The position numbers were made by a program, and so were the translations under genes. The notes beneath the pieces are model-generated. The model worked only from the letters and a program-made list of their open reading frames with translations, was not told where the DNA came from and ran no database searches. A stretch of 64,000 nt of DNA from a virus, in the IMG/VR virus record IMGVR_UViG_3300046536_000256, positions 1 to 64,000 of that record. One strand, 5' to 3'. This document shows positions 50,101-58,440 of the stretch, one piece after another (position 1 is the stretch's first letter; every line of letters begins with the position of its first letter).

Positions 50101-50754
50101 GGCTTTTAAGCCGTGGGCGTCGTAAGACTCAGCGTGGTTCTTCAGAAACAGATCCAGCATCCGGCCATACACACCGATGTACCAGTCAACCAACTCCATG
50201 AAGTGAGTCAGACGACGTTCAATGATGTCCATGCCGTTGCGCGCAATCAAGGCTTGCATGTCACCGAGGAACTCGATGGTGTCCTGGAACGCTACAATGT
50301 CGTACAGCACACTGTGGGCGTGCAGGGTAGGCGGGAACACAGAAGGCTTGTCGCGGAGGTTCTCCCAGTACACAGGCCGGTCGTCATTAATACAGTCGAC
50401 GATCAACCCCAGCATGGTGCTGTCCAACAGAGGGAATTCCCCGACGACGTGGTAAGAGATCGTACCCCCGGTGATCTCTGGCTTCTTCAGGGTGATCATG
50501 CACGCCACAGGCTGAGCCACCAGCTCTGTCAAACGGGGCATGATTTTGAAGATCTCGTAGTCTTCGTCCAAGATCATTGGCTCGCCGTTGGGGAACTTCA
50601 TCCGCAGGCTTTCTACAAAGAACGGGGCATGGCGGGCCACGATGACGCGAGTAAACACACCGGCATCTACCTTGAACGGTTCATCTGTGATCTCGTTCTC
50701 AGGATTCGTCCGGCGGGTATCGGTCTTGTACTCCTGAACAATGGGGAATTGCAT
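47182..50754 (-). CDS. Giant tail fibre, paralogue 3 (1190 aa)
   Basis: Start at ATG 50754 with AAGGAG upstream, not the longer frame to 50799. The N-terminal attachment region (RHAPFFVESLRMKFP, LDEDYEIFKIMP, PPTLHAHS) and the block VDNFSTATFADVLQGRDDM match paralogue 2. NTNFIPPNIDGSFEGFGGVI has a close counterpart there too. The C-terminus has SIDLRDIDPAPQWKTFYIYA. The two genes are clearly a duplication with a diverged middle, where receptor specificity may lie. Confidence 0.8.
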   Translation of the reverse strand: MQFPIVQEYKTDTRRTNPENEITDEPFKVDAGVFTRVIVARHAPFFVESLRMKFPNGEPMILDEDYEIFKIMPRLTELVAQPVACMITLKKPEITGGTISYHVVGEFPLLDSTMLGLIVDCINDDRPVYWENLRDKPSVFPPTLHAHSVLYDIVAFQDTIEFLGDMQALIARNGMDIIERRLTHFMELVDWYIGVYGRMLDLFLKNHAESYDAHGLKANDVALEKVDNFSTATFADVLQGRDDMHLRPQELKTIIEHYGFNADEFLEAKTMPIAQFGNTNFIPPNIDGSFEGFGGVIETGAMCLENDNSITVLWNRMDGRTRGLYYSVLTDPDAPNALLTYTGFKYEHPRFDPDNANVDRIAQGSGDECILVGDSFKDIFYVGVTNGSLDPAKHVYSKINLRPLVDAIQYNPGAHTVSELFNMVSVAMMGDWVYIFLSASVAAPVQGLDPDLYSNLSFKHIFRVPIASIKAQVDVVATRQNVSFMDADGVQWNNSPYFSWYTTVRDGSGNVTKGYHTFSPYPSNGFLGCYRSCLTLVAQNPNNPASYAVKFLAGQYTSYVSPTVNSAFWNTLEINYDFNPVTGVFTLKSRTAPFNVNFGASADNLIPVPYRQSIFMYYLVFFYQAQGANILDDGRLISAGAFGFTGFPRATISMSFPTAKTRFATVNKFFGNMQDVVSPKSILAETLTAPTESGINPRGMLYNPGGEYYVAAHRSVATSLKMYWKTVSGKFAVRSEIQNLFMSNIVSRPLTNNIRRVNANAGLGGATVVVPSAKLDTYGVDVGESQFCVNSQKSSFNRELIGNAWPGGVAAGDIVLVQQHTQRIETDGTITIVPTLEILYPAYIVESIKAQVEVPAIMNRGRARHVTVCDPTFSNLTAKFGWLPVTCSVQYTDADGTPDQFTLFTTIMTLQPTYAVSGGRYVVTGFTVINIAHHRAPSCGVNILRVYNSGDYETPQSTMGPMRIQYYLNGSVLSVLHGCGVMAQTPGDQFTRDFLLTYNNRDASHAWSGLNVMDHSSRGGGWIMTPDNGIQVMRGWDLSTGGAATISEGLVNYPLIGSVYPEVGWIIFFKTDINVVFYGTLYVLPLGSIDLRDIDPAPQWKTFYIYAILDKGVPRYDIAKEKRLETNYQLWVGTVITNDRQILTIERYNVFALDGHRITETKRGNSIPAASGLANAEGQIPWLRAGELLP

Positions 50755-50800
50755 ATCCCACTCCTTAGTTAGGGGTATTGTGTAATTAGCGGAAGTCAAA

Positions 50801-50832
50801 CAACTGATCTATGCGGTGGCATAGATCAGTTG
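50801..50832 (-). terminator. 14-bp perfect terminator hairpin
   Basis: CAACTGATCTATGC (50801-50814) is complementary to GCATAGATCAGTTG (50819-50832), with a four-base loop, 10 nt past the stop of the Tfa-like gene. Confidence 0.85.
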
Positions 50833-50841
50833 CGGGGCTGG

Positions 50842-51369
50842 TTATGGAGAGGTTGGCCAGTCAATGGTGGTTGGGTAACCGGCTTGTTGGTCGACCTTGC
50901 TCAACGCCAACTTGTAAGCCGCGTAAGCTTTAAAGGTCTTCGCGTCCGCATCGCTCAACAGTCCGGCAATGAAAGCATCCGCCATTCCGATCGTAGCTTG
51001 GTTGGCAACCCCCATCAACTGGTCACGTTGGGCCTGAGCGGCCAAAGACGCATCAAGAAGCCACACGGTACCATTCCAGGCGTAATGAACCCCAGGACAA
51101 GGAACCCGTGTATATTCACTAGGCAACTCCTCGAGGGTACGCCACTCCTTCGGAGCACCAGTGGTTACACTGTAGACCGTCCCACGTTGATCGATGACTT
51201 GGGTTGGAACCCCGTCAACGTTTACCCACACCTTACCGGCGTCTGCGGCCACCAACAGATCTTCCACCTCGATAGCGTTGCTCGGCAATGGGAAACCCAA
51301 CCCCGGAACTTCGCAAATGGTAATCGGTCCGTACAAAATACCCAGTTCATCGAATTCGTAAATATTCAT
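50842..51369 (-). CDS. Tail-fibre assembly protein (Tfa-like chaperone)
   Basis: The 175-aa product follows the Tfa layout. A beta N-terminal domain (DQRGTVYSVTTGAPKEWRTL) is followed by AWNGTVWLLD and a helical C-terminus (LAAQAQRDQLMGVANQAT). It ends YKLALSKVDQQAGYPTTIDW, then PTSP, like the Y-x(3)-L...V...YP...IxWPxxP end of Caudovirales Tfa proteins. It helps fold or trimerise fibres and sits between fibre genes, as expected. Confidence 0.85.
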   Translation of the reverse strand: MNIYEFDELGILYGPITICEVPGLGFPLPSNAIEVEDLLVAADAGKVWVNVDGVPTQVIDQRGTVYSVTTGAPKEWRTLEELPSEYTRVPCPGVHYAWNGTVWLLDASLAAQAQRDQLMGVANQATIGMADAFIAGLLSDADAKTFKAYAAYKLALSKVDQQAGYPTTIDWPTSP

Positions 51370-51376
51370 AAATACC

Positions 51377-53233
51377 TCAGATCATTTTAAACCGGCCAGG
51401 GTAGGCAACGTTTGTTGGACGTGTTTCATTGCCACCAGAATCACTTGTAACCCCAGGAACCCAGAGGGAATAGTTGTTATAACCACCGCCCATCATTTGC
51501 GTACCAAAACCACCTGCGCCTGGAATGTTGTGATGGTGATCCTCGTACATGTCGTCTTGCGTACTACCGCCTGCGCGACCACCATCGAGTCCTGCACCTT
51601 CGCTCAGGATACGTGTGAATCGACCACGGGTTTCTGGACCGCGGAAGGTAGTAGTACCGTTACCTTGAGTCCAACCACCTTCCATGCCACCACGAGCGGC
51701 TTCAGTGGTCAGCATTCCCGATGACTCCGCATGATCCCACAGCCATGGCAGGTCGGCACGTTGCAGGATAGGACCACTAACCGGACCATAGCCACCAGGG
51801 TTGAAGGAGTACGTGGTCTCCATGATCGGACGACCCAGAGGGGTACTGTCGAAACGGCTGATAGGAATCCAGTTACCCGCTCCGTCGCTGCGCAGGTGCC
51901 AGTAGTCGCCAGACCCCATGAGGACCAAGAACGGATAACCTTCCGCACGCAGGTGTGTGTGGAACTTGATTTTGTCCGATCCAGATGCAGCAACCTTAAG
52001 GGTGTTGCCGGTGTTGTCCGAACGGCGAACAATGAAGTCCGTCACACCCAAGGTAGAGTCGGATAGCGGCAACACGGTCGTAACGTTCGACCCCGAGGCG
52101 TCGATGATGACCACGCCATGCTGATCGCCGGTCAACGTAGTGTCAGTGTTGACATACGTGATGCCAGCGGTAGTTCCGCCGGCTTTGGCAAGTGTTACCG
52201 CGGTGCTAATCGCACTGCTGACCCCGCCAATAGAATCCACCGCCGTGGCAGAAATAGTGAGCAGTGTATCCGCCAGTACAGAGGGTACGCCGAACGTCAC
52301 TTGTTCGTTTGCCGCGATGTGCACGGTCTTGCTAAAAACCACCCCAACCGGGCCATCTTGGGTCAGCGTGTACGTAACCGGACCACCGTCATTCGCAGAA
52401 CCGCCACTCACAGTAACCGCGTAACCAGGGCCACCGTTCAGGGTGATCTTGGCCGCTGTTAGGCTGGTCGGAGGATTAGGAACCGGACCACCAGGACCGA
52501 TAACCAAGGTTCCGGCAATCAGTTTCCGGAAAGCCTCTTTCAATACCGCGATAGTTACGAGCTTGTTGGCACTGCTGCCTTCAAGGTCTTCGTTAGTAGC
52601 CGCGCCCATATTCGGCACGAAGTCCAAACCAATGCTGCTCGCGTCACCGAAGTGAGCCTCGATGAGGTCGGCCGCCATGTGTTCTTCTAACAGTGCTTTA
52701 ACTGTCAGACCCTGGCTCGGATCGATGTTGGCCAAGACCAAGCTACGAACAGCCGTCATGAACTCTTCGTAGTCGTAGGTTTGAGTCGCCGGGTGAGAGT
52801 GAGGATCGCTTGGGAACTCGACAGGAACACCTACCAGATCATCCCAGTCAGCGATACGAGGGCTGTTGACAATGTTGGCAACCAGGGTGGCGAAGGCAAT
52901 CTGATCCAGTACAAATGGACCACCGAGACTGGTGTAGTCAGACAACAGGACTTCGTTGTCCACCGGCTTCAGCATAATCACTGAGCCGAAGGCATTTCGT
53001 TTGTAGCCATTGACAAAACGACTGAACTCGTGACCAAAGCAGTAGTCGACACCCAATACCAACGGGGTGGCTGTGCCTTGGCGCCACAGCGTAAAGTTCT
53101 TGCTGAAGAAGGGCGCCGCGCGCGGTACCCACTCCACTCGAGTCGTTACGCCAGCGGTCTTGATGACTTCTTGTTTGATGTCGTTATCAACGCGTTCTTG
53201 AAAGGGGTTCCAGAGATAAGTGATCGCAGCCAT
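51377..53233 (-). CDS. Tail fibre with collar-like receptor-binding end (618 aa)
   Basis: AGGAG lies upstream of ATG 53233. The N-terminal 180 residues match the attachment domain of the giant fibres (RAAPFFSKNFTLWRQG, LGVDYCFGHEF, DPHSHP). A middle domain resembles an Ig/fibronectin-type fold (PNPPTSLTAAKITLNGGPGY). The C-terminus is a tail-collar type: RGRFTRILSEGAGLDGGRAG, then DHHHNIPGAGG and NETRPTNVAYP. Such ends often carry metal-binding His residues at the fibre tip. The Tfa-like gene follows 8 nt later. Confidence 0.85.
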   Translation of the reverse strand: MAAITYLWNPFQERVDNDIKQEVIKTAGVTTRVEWVPRAAPFFSKNFTLWRQGTATPLVLGVDYCFGHEFSRFVNGYKRNAFGSVIMLKPVDNEVLLSDYTSLGGPFVLDQIAFATLVANIVNSPRIADWDDLVGVPVEFPSDPHSHPATQTYDYEEFMTAVRSLVLANIDPSQGLTVKALLEEHMAADLIEAHFGDASSIGLDFVPNMGAATNEDLEGSSANKLVTIAVLKEAFRKLIAGTLVIGPGGPVPNPPTSLTAAKITLNGGPGYAVTVSGGSANDGGPVTYTLTQDGPVGVVFSKTVHIAANEQVTFGVPSVLADTLLTISATAVDSIGGVSSAISTAVTLAKAGGTTAGITYVNTDTTLTGDQHGVVIIDASGSNVTTVLPLSDSTLGVTDFIVRRSDNTGNTLKVAASGSDKIKFHTHLRAEGYPFLVLMGSGDYWHLRSDGAGNWIPISRFDSTPLGRPIMETTYSFNPGGYGPVSGPILQRADLPWLWDHAESSGMLTTEAARGGMEGGWTQGNGTTTFRGPETRGRFTRILSEGAGLDGGRAGGSTQDDMYEDHHHNIPGAGGFGTQMMGGGYNNYSLWVPGVTSDSGGNETRPTNVAYPGRFKMI

Positions 53234-53355
53234 TTAAAGCACTCCTAGTGGGGGTCCTGTGGGATATCTTATGACCTGCACCCCATAGTGATAACGGCGT
53301 CTACATACTGTTTATAGGGCCGAATTTTCATAGAATCGTAAGGAGTCCACCCCCT
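53234..53355. promoter_or_regulatory. Divergent intergenic region
   Basis: These 122 bases separate the leftward fibre block from the rightward cluster, so promoters for both are expected here. TATG cores, as reported for phiKZ late promoters, occur on both strands (plus TTATGACC near 53270; minus CTATGGGG and CTATGAAA). No TATATTAC core is present. AAGGAG for the rightward gene lies at its right end. Confidence 0.4.
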
Positions 53356-54594
53356 ATGTACACTTATCAAAGGGCTGTTGGCATTAACCAACTTGTCCCC
53401 AGAGGAGAAGAACTTTTAGATATTTCTGCTGTACAGACCAAAGATCTTTTTGCTTTGTACAGCGAGCTGGTCATTGTGGTGACGGATGCATTCGCGAAAC
53501 GTGACGTGGCCATTGTCGCAGTTACTTATCAAAACGAGCTGGGGCTGTTTGTTGGAACGATCCAGGAGTGGCTTGATACCAAGGCTACGGTCCCGTTGAT
53601 CACCAGCAACACCTTGCCAGGTACCGAATACCGCTTCGTGACCAGCCACGACATTCAGTACGAATGGTTCACCCTGTTACCCGGGGATGTGCGGCTTGCT
53701 GACGACCGTCAAGACCTGCTGACCAAAACATCGGCACCTGACATCCGGGTTACTAAGACCGACAACACTGAGGTGGATTACCAAGCCTTGGTTAGTCGTT
53801 CCTTGTGGACCATCAACGGTCACTTGACCCGGGCCATCAAAGGCACCCGCTGCATCTACCTGTTGAACGCTGGTAAGCACTTTAACGTCGACGATAACGT
53901 TCACGTTAACTCGCTGAACTTCAACACGGTGTCTACGCTCAACACGTATCCGGTTACCGCTGATCAAATAGAGTTTATAGACCATGGCACTTATCGCAGC
54001 CTGCGGTTGGATGCGCCGGTGTCGCTGGTCGGCAAGACTGTGTGGATGTCGATCGGTGGCCGGTTGTACCTGAACGATGTGGTTCAGGCGAATGGCGAGA
54101 AAGGTGTTACCATTCGCACGGAGAAAGTGGATTGGTTCAGTCGGGTGTTTGACTCGAAAGAACTGATCGATCTGACTTCGGTGATTGATAAGGATCGCCA
54201 GATTGTTGGCAGTGACTTCTTCCAGACTGAAGACTTCTTTACGAAGCTCCTGACGGACGTGTCCACGTTCTTCATCATTCTGGATAACCCGAACTTGTAC
54301 GTCACGCTGGAACCGGTGACGAAGTACAGTTATCCCTTTACGTTTCATACGGACGAAACGAGACGTATCCCGTTGATGGTTAGCAATGGCTTGCTGCCCA
54401 AATACTTCACTCGAAAGCTGCTGAACCGGAGGCTACTCGACATTGATATTGGCGTTAACAAGCGTTATCTCAACAAGACTACCGGTATCCACAACGAGGG
54501 GGAACTCTTTCATGGATACACCAATCGGTTTTCTCCAAGTACTCTCTCAGAAGGGTACCTACTTTACATTCGTGGTTTGATACAAGGGACCTAA
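53356..54594 (+). CDS. Probable virion structural protein (412 aa)
   Basis: AAGGAG lies 10 nt upstream of the ATG. The product is soluble and beta-rich throughout, with no cysteine cluster and no catalytic motif, and has long alternations such as KVDWFSRVFDSKELIDLTSV. It lies between the fibre genes and the lysis genes. The structural role is inferred from position and composition only. Confidence 0.55.
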   Translation: MYTYQRAVGINQLVPRGEELLDISAVQTKDLFALYSELVIVVTDAFAKRDVAIVAVTYQNELGLFVGTIQEWLDTKATVPLITSNTLPGTEYRFVTSHDIQYEWFTLLPGDVRLADDRQDLLTKTSAPDIRVTKTDNTEVDYQALVSRSLWTINGHLTRAIKGTRCIYLLNAGKHFNVDDNVHVNSLNFNTVSTLNTYPVTADQIEFIDHGTYRSLRLDAPVSLVGKTVWMSIGGRLYLNDVVQANGEKGVTIRTEKVDWFSRVFDSKELIDLTSVIDKDRQIVGSDFFQTEDFFTKLLTDVSTFFIILDNPNLYVTLEPVTKYSYPFTFHTDETRRIPLMVSNGLLPKYFTRKLLNRRLLDIDIGVNKRYLNKTTGIHNEGELFHGYTNRFSPSTLSEGYLLYIRGLIQGT

Positions 54595-54596
54595 CT

Positions 54597-55175
54597 ATGT
54601 TTGCTTTTTTCAGTGGTGCATTCTTCACGGATAAAGTCCGGGGAGTGATTACCATGTTCCTTCTGGTGTTACTGGTTGGACTGTGGGGTGCTCAGTATTT
54701 CTGGCCTCGTCATGCGAATACGCTCGACGACCAGACCATCGATGCTTTGAAAGACGTTCGTGGTCAGCTGGAGCGTGTTGCCAATAACCTGGACAAGTCC
54801 AGTGAGGCACAGACGGCGTTGAACCAGACATTGGCCAGACAACTGGACTCCGCCAAACAAGTACGGGATGAAGGCTATGCGAAACTGTTTAAAGAGTATG
54901 GGCTGGATCTGGGCGTTGCTCCTGTTGACCCCAATGATCCTTTCGGGCTGCGGGCACCAGACCACGATCTCGGAGGGCAACCTGTACCTCCAAGCTCAGG
55001 CTCAGCAGGTGCAGATCAATACTTACAAGAGTCAGCTCCAAGCAACCAAGGCAAGACTAACCCAAGTGGTGCCGGAGGTTCAAAGCCAAAACCAGGAGCC
55101 ACCTCGGGCGCTACTGGCGGATCTAACGGTGTACCTGACCCAGAACGACTGCACGTCGTTTCCCGCGGCAGTTAA
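54597..55175 (+). CDS. Inner-membrane spanin (i-spanin, Rz-like)
   Basis: The 192-aa product has one N-terminal transmembrane helix (about residues 18-35). It then has a coiled coil (TIDALKDVRGQLERVANNLD, to about 95) and a Gly/Ser/Pro-rich tail. This is the Rz layout: anchored in the inner membrane, crossing the periplasm. The outer partner is encoded in the +1 frame inside it (54868-55347). The low-complexity C-terminus is the part forced by that overlap. Confidence 0.75.
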   Translation: MFAFFSGAFFTDKVRGVITMFLLVLLVGLWGAQYFWPRHANTLDDQTIDALKDVRGQLERVANNLDKSSEAQTALNQTLARQLDSAKQVRDEGYAKLFKEYGLDLGVAPVDPNDPFGLRAPDHDLGGQPVPPSSGSAGADQYLQESAPSNQGKTNPSGAGGSKPKPGATSGATGGSNGVPDPERLHVVSRGS

Positions 55176-55347
55176 AGACCAGTGTTATAAGGCAACCCGG
55201 GTCAAGCTAATCGAAGTCACGCGTCTCCTTGATGAAACCAAGATGCGTGAATACGCCGGTCAGCGAACCATTGCCCAATTGATTTCCAGTATCGACGTCT
55301 TGATTGACGGGATGGCCACTCCGGAACCACTGAAGCCACCTGAATAG
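54868..55347 (+). CDS. Outer-membrane spanin lipoprotein (o-spanin, Rz1-like)
   Basis: The 159-aa product begins with a short basic stretch and a hydrophobic core ending in a lipobox (MILSGC), so Cys28 would be lipidated after signal cleavage. A helical periplasmic part follows (AQAQQVQINTYKSQLQATKA). It starts inside the i-spanin gene in the +1 frame, overlaps it by 308 nt and runs 172 nt past its end. This is the overlapped Rz/Rz1 arrangement, with an o-spanin longer than usual. The pair fuses inner and outer membranes at lysis. Confidence 0.75.
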   Translation: MKAMRNCLKSMGWIWALLLLTPMILSGCGHQTTISEGNLYLQAQAQQVQINTYKSQLQATKARLTQVVPEVQSQNQEPPRALLADLTVYLTQNDCTSFPAAVKDQCYKATRVKLIEVTRLLDETKMREYAGQRTIAQLISSIDVLIDGMATPEPLKPPE

Positions 55348-55366
55348 TAAAACGCGACATAATCCA

Positions 55367-55408
55367 CTACCCTCCCCTGAGCCCTTTCGAGGCGCCAGGG
55401 GAGGGTAG
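55367..55408. terminator. Bidirectional terminator at a convergent junction
   Basis: CTACCCTCCCCTG (55367-55379) pairs with CAGGGGAGGGTAG (55396-55408) between the spanin genes (+) and the membrane-protein gene (-). The plus strand continues GTATGTTTGCTT, as at 40563. Confidence 0.85.
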
Positions 55409-55429
55409 GGGTATGTTTGCTTGGATTAC

Positions 55430-55882
55430 TTACGCAGCAGGTGTAGGCGGGTCATCAGGAGGCTTTGGAGCAATGGCTCCTGCTACTCGACTACGTATCT
55501 TGTCGGCCATTGGAGCAAGCTCCATCAACGTAGACAAGATCTTGTTCGCGTTCATCCACGTCCAAGCCACAATGATCGGACCCACGTTCATGATAACCAT
55601 GGAAAGGTTACTGGGCCAAACCCCATGAACAGTGACCGAGACGTTAGTGGTCCAGGCGTTTGCTAGTGCTGCAAGGCAAAGAGTCCACACTGCAACCGCA
55701 CCAAAGATGTTGCGCAGTATGACACTCCATTTCCCAAACACTTCCCGTTCAATCCCACCAGGTATATGCGTGGAATCGACGAGAGTGACTGGGGCTACTT
55801 CTTTTTCTGGTTCAGGTGGTGGGAGAGGTCCAGGGCTCGGTGTTTCGCCTGGTCCGCTTCCGATAGGATCGACAGTGGCCAT
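55430..55882 (-). CDS. Two-TM membrane protein, holin candidate (150 aa)
   Basis: The Pro-rich N-terminus (SGPGETPSPGPLPPPEPE) is followed by two hydrophobic helices (about residues 55-76 and 93-112) and a Pro/Ala-rich end. Size and topology fit a holin, and the spanins lie next door on the other strand, but no holin family is recognised. The first 88 bases overlap the end of the RuvC-like gene in another frame. Confidence 0.5.
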   Translation of the reverse strand: MATVDPIGSGPGETPSPGPLPPPEPEKEVAPVTLVDSTHIPGGIEREVFGKWSVILRNIFGAVAVWTLCLAALANAWTTNVSVTVHGVWPSNLSMVIMNVGPIIVAWTWMNANKILSTLMELAPMADKIRSRVAGAIAPKPPDDPPTPAA

Positions 55883-56430
55883 TGTTGGTACACCCCATAA
55901 TCTTTTGCTATTTGTTCACAACGGTACAGGGCAATGGCGCCAGCGTCAGTGGTGTGTTCATCCATCAATGAGATATCAAAATCACCAGCTTCAAGCCCGC
56001 CGTATTCCTTAAGGCCTTTTTGTACATCTTCTTTGGTAGTACCCCGGAAGTTTGCTTTCACAATTTCCTTGGCTTGGTTCGGCAGCACATACGACAAGTG
56101 TACATCGTTTTCAGTGAAGGACTGCCGGAGTAACGCAACGCACTGAATCAACTGCTTGAACGTCAGAGGAGACATCCCCATGAAGTTATCTTCGCAGATC
56201 CCCGTGTCCGGTTGATGAATCTCAACCAAGGTCTTGAGGCTGCGATACAAGCCGTAGGTTCTTGCCAGGAGCTTGGTACCTGCCAGGTCATCGAACTGGA
56301 CGGGAATGTCGTAGAGCACCTTCTCACCGTAGATCGTGTTGGCGTAAACCAACTTAAACTTCTCCGACTTCTCAATGTTCACATCTACGACAAACACACC
56401 CATGTTGGTGGTTGAAGGGTCAATCCCCAT
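55795..56430 (-). CDS. RuvC-like Holliday-junction nuclease
   Basis: The 211-aa product begins MGIDPSTTNMGVFVVDV, the RuvC strand with the first catalytic Asp (D4). ICEDNF supplies Glu80, and the C-terminal DEHTTDAGAIAL supplies D157 and D162. TFKQLIQCVALLRQ corresponds to the helix after the second acidic residue. The start is set at ATG 56430 (AAGGG upstream); ATG 56469 would add 13 residues and overlap the previous gene. It would cut branched DNA before packaging. Related resolvases occur in other jumbo phages. Confidence 0.8.
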   Translation of the reverse strand: MGIDPSTTNMGVFVVDVNIEKSEKFKLVYANTIYGEKVLYDIPVQFDDLAGTKLLARTYGLYRSLKTLVEIHQPDTGICEDNFMGMSPLTFKQLIQCVALLRQSFTENDVHLSYVLPNQAKEIVKANFRGTTKEDVQKGLKEYGGLEAGDFDISLMDEHTTDAGAIALYRCEQIAKDYGVYQQWPLSILSEADQAKHRALDLSHHLNQKKK

Positions 56431-56453
56431 GACCCTTACTACACCAGGATGCC

Positions 56454-57068
56454 TTAGACCCTTAGGCATATGAAACCGAGCTTAGACCCATGCAGGATCT
56501 GAACCACGGCAACCATGTCAGAAGAGCTTAGCAAGAACTCTTCGGGGGCTTTGTCGGCGGTGCCTTTATACACGAGTTTAAAACCGCCCGTGCACAGGTC
56601 ACCGATGGTACCCGACTTCCATTGACCCACAACCCGGTAGGAGTTCAACAGGGTTGAGAGTTTCCAAGCTACGGTGTTGTCCGTGTTCTCGGTAGGGTAC
56701 GTGTTACCGACCCCTACTTCATCCAAGAACTCCAGCTCGTTGGCGCTGTGAACCGCAACGGGGGATGTTAGCCAAGAGTATTCATCGGAGGCGAAGGACA
56801 ACACATTACCAATCACCAATTCAGTGTCAGCCGCTTTAGCCGCTTCTGCTTTGTTGGTGAAGGTAACGATGACTTCCTTGGTATTGACGTTAATCAATTC
56901 CAAGTAGAGCTTACCGTCAGCAGCCCGGAAGGCCTGAGACTGTTTAAAGTCGCCAGCGTTCAGAGACGTCTGATAAAACATGTTGGCCATCGAGACGGCC
57001 TCAGAGGACAAAGTCCCTTCCATCAAGGGAAGGTGCACTTCCCCTTTCAGGATCGCTGGGGTTTCCAT
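56454..57068 (-). CDS. Unknown, probable structural protein (204 aa)
   Basis: The product is beta-rich (LYLELINVNTKEVIVTFTNK) with few cysteines and no signal peptide. It lies in a run of closely spaced leftward genes ahead of the portal-like gene, which suggests a virion or assembly protein. No family recognised. Confidence 0.55.
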   Translation of the reverse strand: METPAILKGEVHLPLMEGTLSSEAVSMANMFYQTSLNAGDFKQSQAFRAADGKLYLELINVNTKEVIVTFTNKAEAAKAADTELVIGNVLSFASDEYSWLTSPVAVHSANELEFLDEVGVGNTYPTENTDNTVAWKLSTLLNSYRVVGQWKSGTIGDLCTGGFKLVYKGTADKAPEEFLLSSSDMVAVVQILHGSKLGFICLRV

Positions 57069-57071
57069 GGG

Positions 57072-58019
57072 TTAGTTCCCTTGGCCGGTGGTGGTGTCAG
57101 TGGCGTTGGTGTGCAGCAGCATAGGCTCGCTGGCACCGTGGTCGTAAGCCAACTGGATCTTGGTGTTGGTGATAGCGTTGCGACCGTCACGTTCGGTCAC
57201 GTAGTGGCCAGCAACTGCGCTGAGCACTTCGGTGTACTTGATGGTTGCGCCGCCGGCAATTTGACCGTCGAACTGGGTGTCGATACCCCAAGCCACCATC
57301 ACTTCGTTAATAGAAGCGTAGCTGGTGTCGCCGAACTTGCCTTTACACGCCATGGCAATTTCGTTCAGGTCCTGCTGAGTCAGCGAGCAATCCAAGATCG
57401 CCGAGCTGTTCAGGTAGGTATCCGAGATTGGCACCGAGCCCACCGACGTAAAGTCCACCGGCTGAGGATTGAACAGGTCATCCTTGGTCGGTACGTACGG
57501 TTTGGCGTTCTCGTTACCGGCGTCGTCGCGGGTGATCTTGTTGACTTCCGGACTGTAGCTATCGAAGTTAATCAACTTAAGATAGTACACAGCGTAAGTT
57601 TCACCGTCATCCCAGACCTCGATCACCCGCATACGGTAGTTCAGGCGGTTGACGTTATCCAAGTCGCTGGAGAGCGGACGAGCGATGAACGGGATCGGGA
57701 CGAACAGGTTCATGTCAATCGGCTGATGCTGGTTGACCTTGAGCTTTGTAGTACCGATGGACGTTTTGCCGTCAGCGTCGGAACCGCGAATGCCGATACC
57801 GTAGAACTTCAGTTCGAAGTCACGACCGTTCTTCAACCCAATGGATTCGTCACCCATGATGTTGTAACGTTCGTTGAGGGTGGTGTACTGAGGCAGGTTG
57901 ATCTTCTGGTTGGTCGCGCAGCATTTACCAATCAGGTTACCGAAGGCGGTGTTTGTAACAGCTTGGGTAGGAACCTCCGAACGGTTCTGGTCTTGTACTT
58001 CAGCGCTAGAGATAGCCAT
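57072..58019 (-). CDS. Unknown, probable structural protein (315 aa)
   Basis: AGGA lies upstream of ATG 58019. Mixed beta protein with Asn/Asp/Thr-rich loops. It ends 3 nt before the next gene. Neighbours and composition suggest a tail or head component; no domain is recognised. Confidence 0.55.
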   Translation of the reverse strand: MAISSAEVQDQNRSEVPTQAVTNTAFGNLIGKCCATNQKINLPQYTTLNERYNIMGDESIGLKNGRDFELKFYGIGIRGSDADGKTSIGTTKLKVNQHQPIDMNLFVPIPFIARPLSSDLDNVNRLNYRMRVIEVWDDGETYAVYYLKLINFDSYSPEVNKITRDDAGNENAKPYVPTKDDLFNPQPVDFTSVGSVPISDTYLNSSAILDCSLTQQDLNEIAMACKGKFGDTSYASINEVMVAWGIDTQFDGQIAGGATIKYTEVLSAVAGHYVTERDGRNAITNTKIQLAYDHGASEPMLLHTNATDTTTGQGN

Positions 58020-58031
58020 CGAAAAAAGTTC

Positions 58032-58439
58032 CTATAAGAAATAGATAATGAAAGAGTTCTGAAAGCGCATAGAATTTGGGCTCATCACCACAGTCAGGCC
58101 GTTGTAAGCCAAGGACAACACCCCTATGTCTTCCGGAAGCAAATCCAGGTTAACTTGTTTGTTGATCCACGTTGTCACGCTCGTTTTATTGATCATGGCT
58201 TCGCGGTTGCCTTGTTGATCTTTCGGGAACCAAAGCGACTTCTGTTGGCTGTAAGGACTAACGTCTAGACGTTTATGTTCGTAGATCTCTGGTACCGTAC
58301 CGTCACGGCTCACCAAAAAGACCTGGTCCCCTGTAATACGATTCACACGCTGGCGGGCAAAGGTGACACTGTTAACGTCACTTATCTTGCGTTTATAACA
58401 ATAGTCCTTACGGATCAGGTTGATTTCCCGGGTAGCCAT
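58032..58439 (-). CDS. Unknown, probable structural protein (135 aa)
   Basis: AGGAGG precedes ATG 58439, which lies 1 nt past the previous stop. Basic, Arg/Lys-rich N-terminus (REINLIRKDYCYKRK), then mostly beta. It belongs with the operon 56454-60636. Function unknown. Confidence 0.55.
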   Translation of the reverse strand: MATREINLIRKDYCYKRKISDVNSVTFARQRVNRITGDQVFLVSRDGTVPEIYEHKRLDVSPYSQQKSLWFPKDQQGNREAMINKTSVTTWINKQVNLDLLPEDIGVLSLAYNGLTVVMSPNSMRFQNSFIIYFL

Positions 58440-58440
58440 G

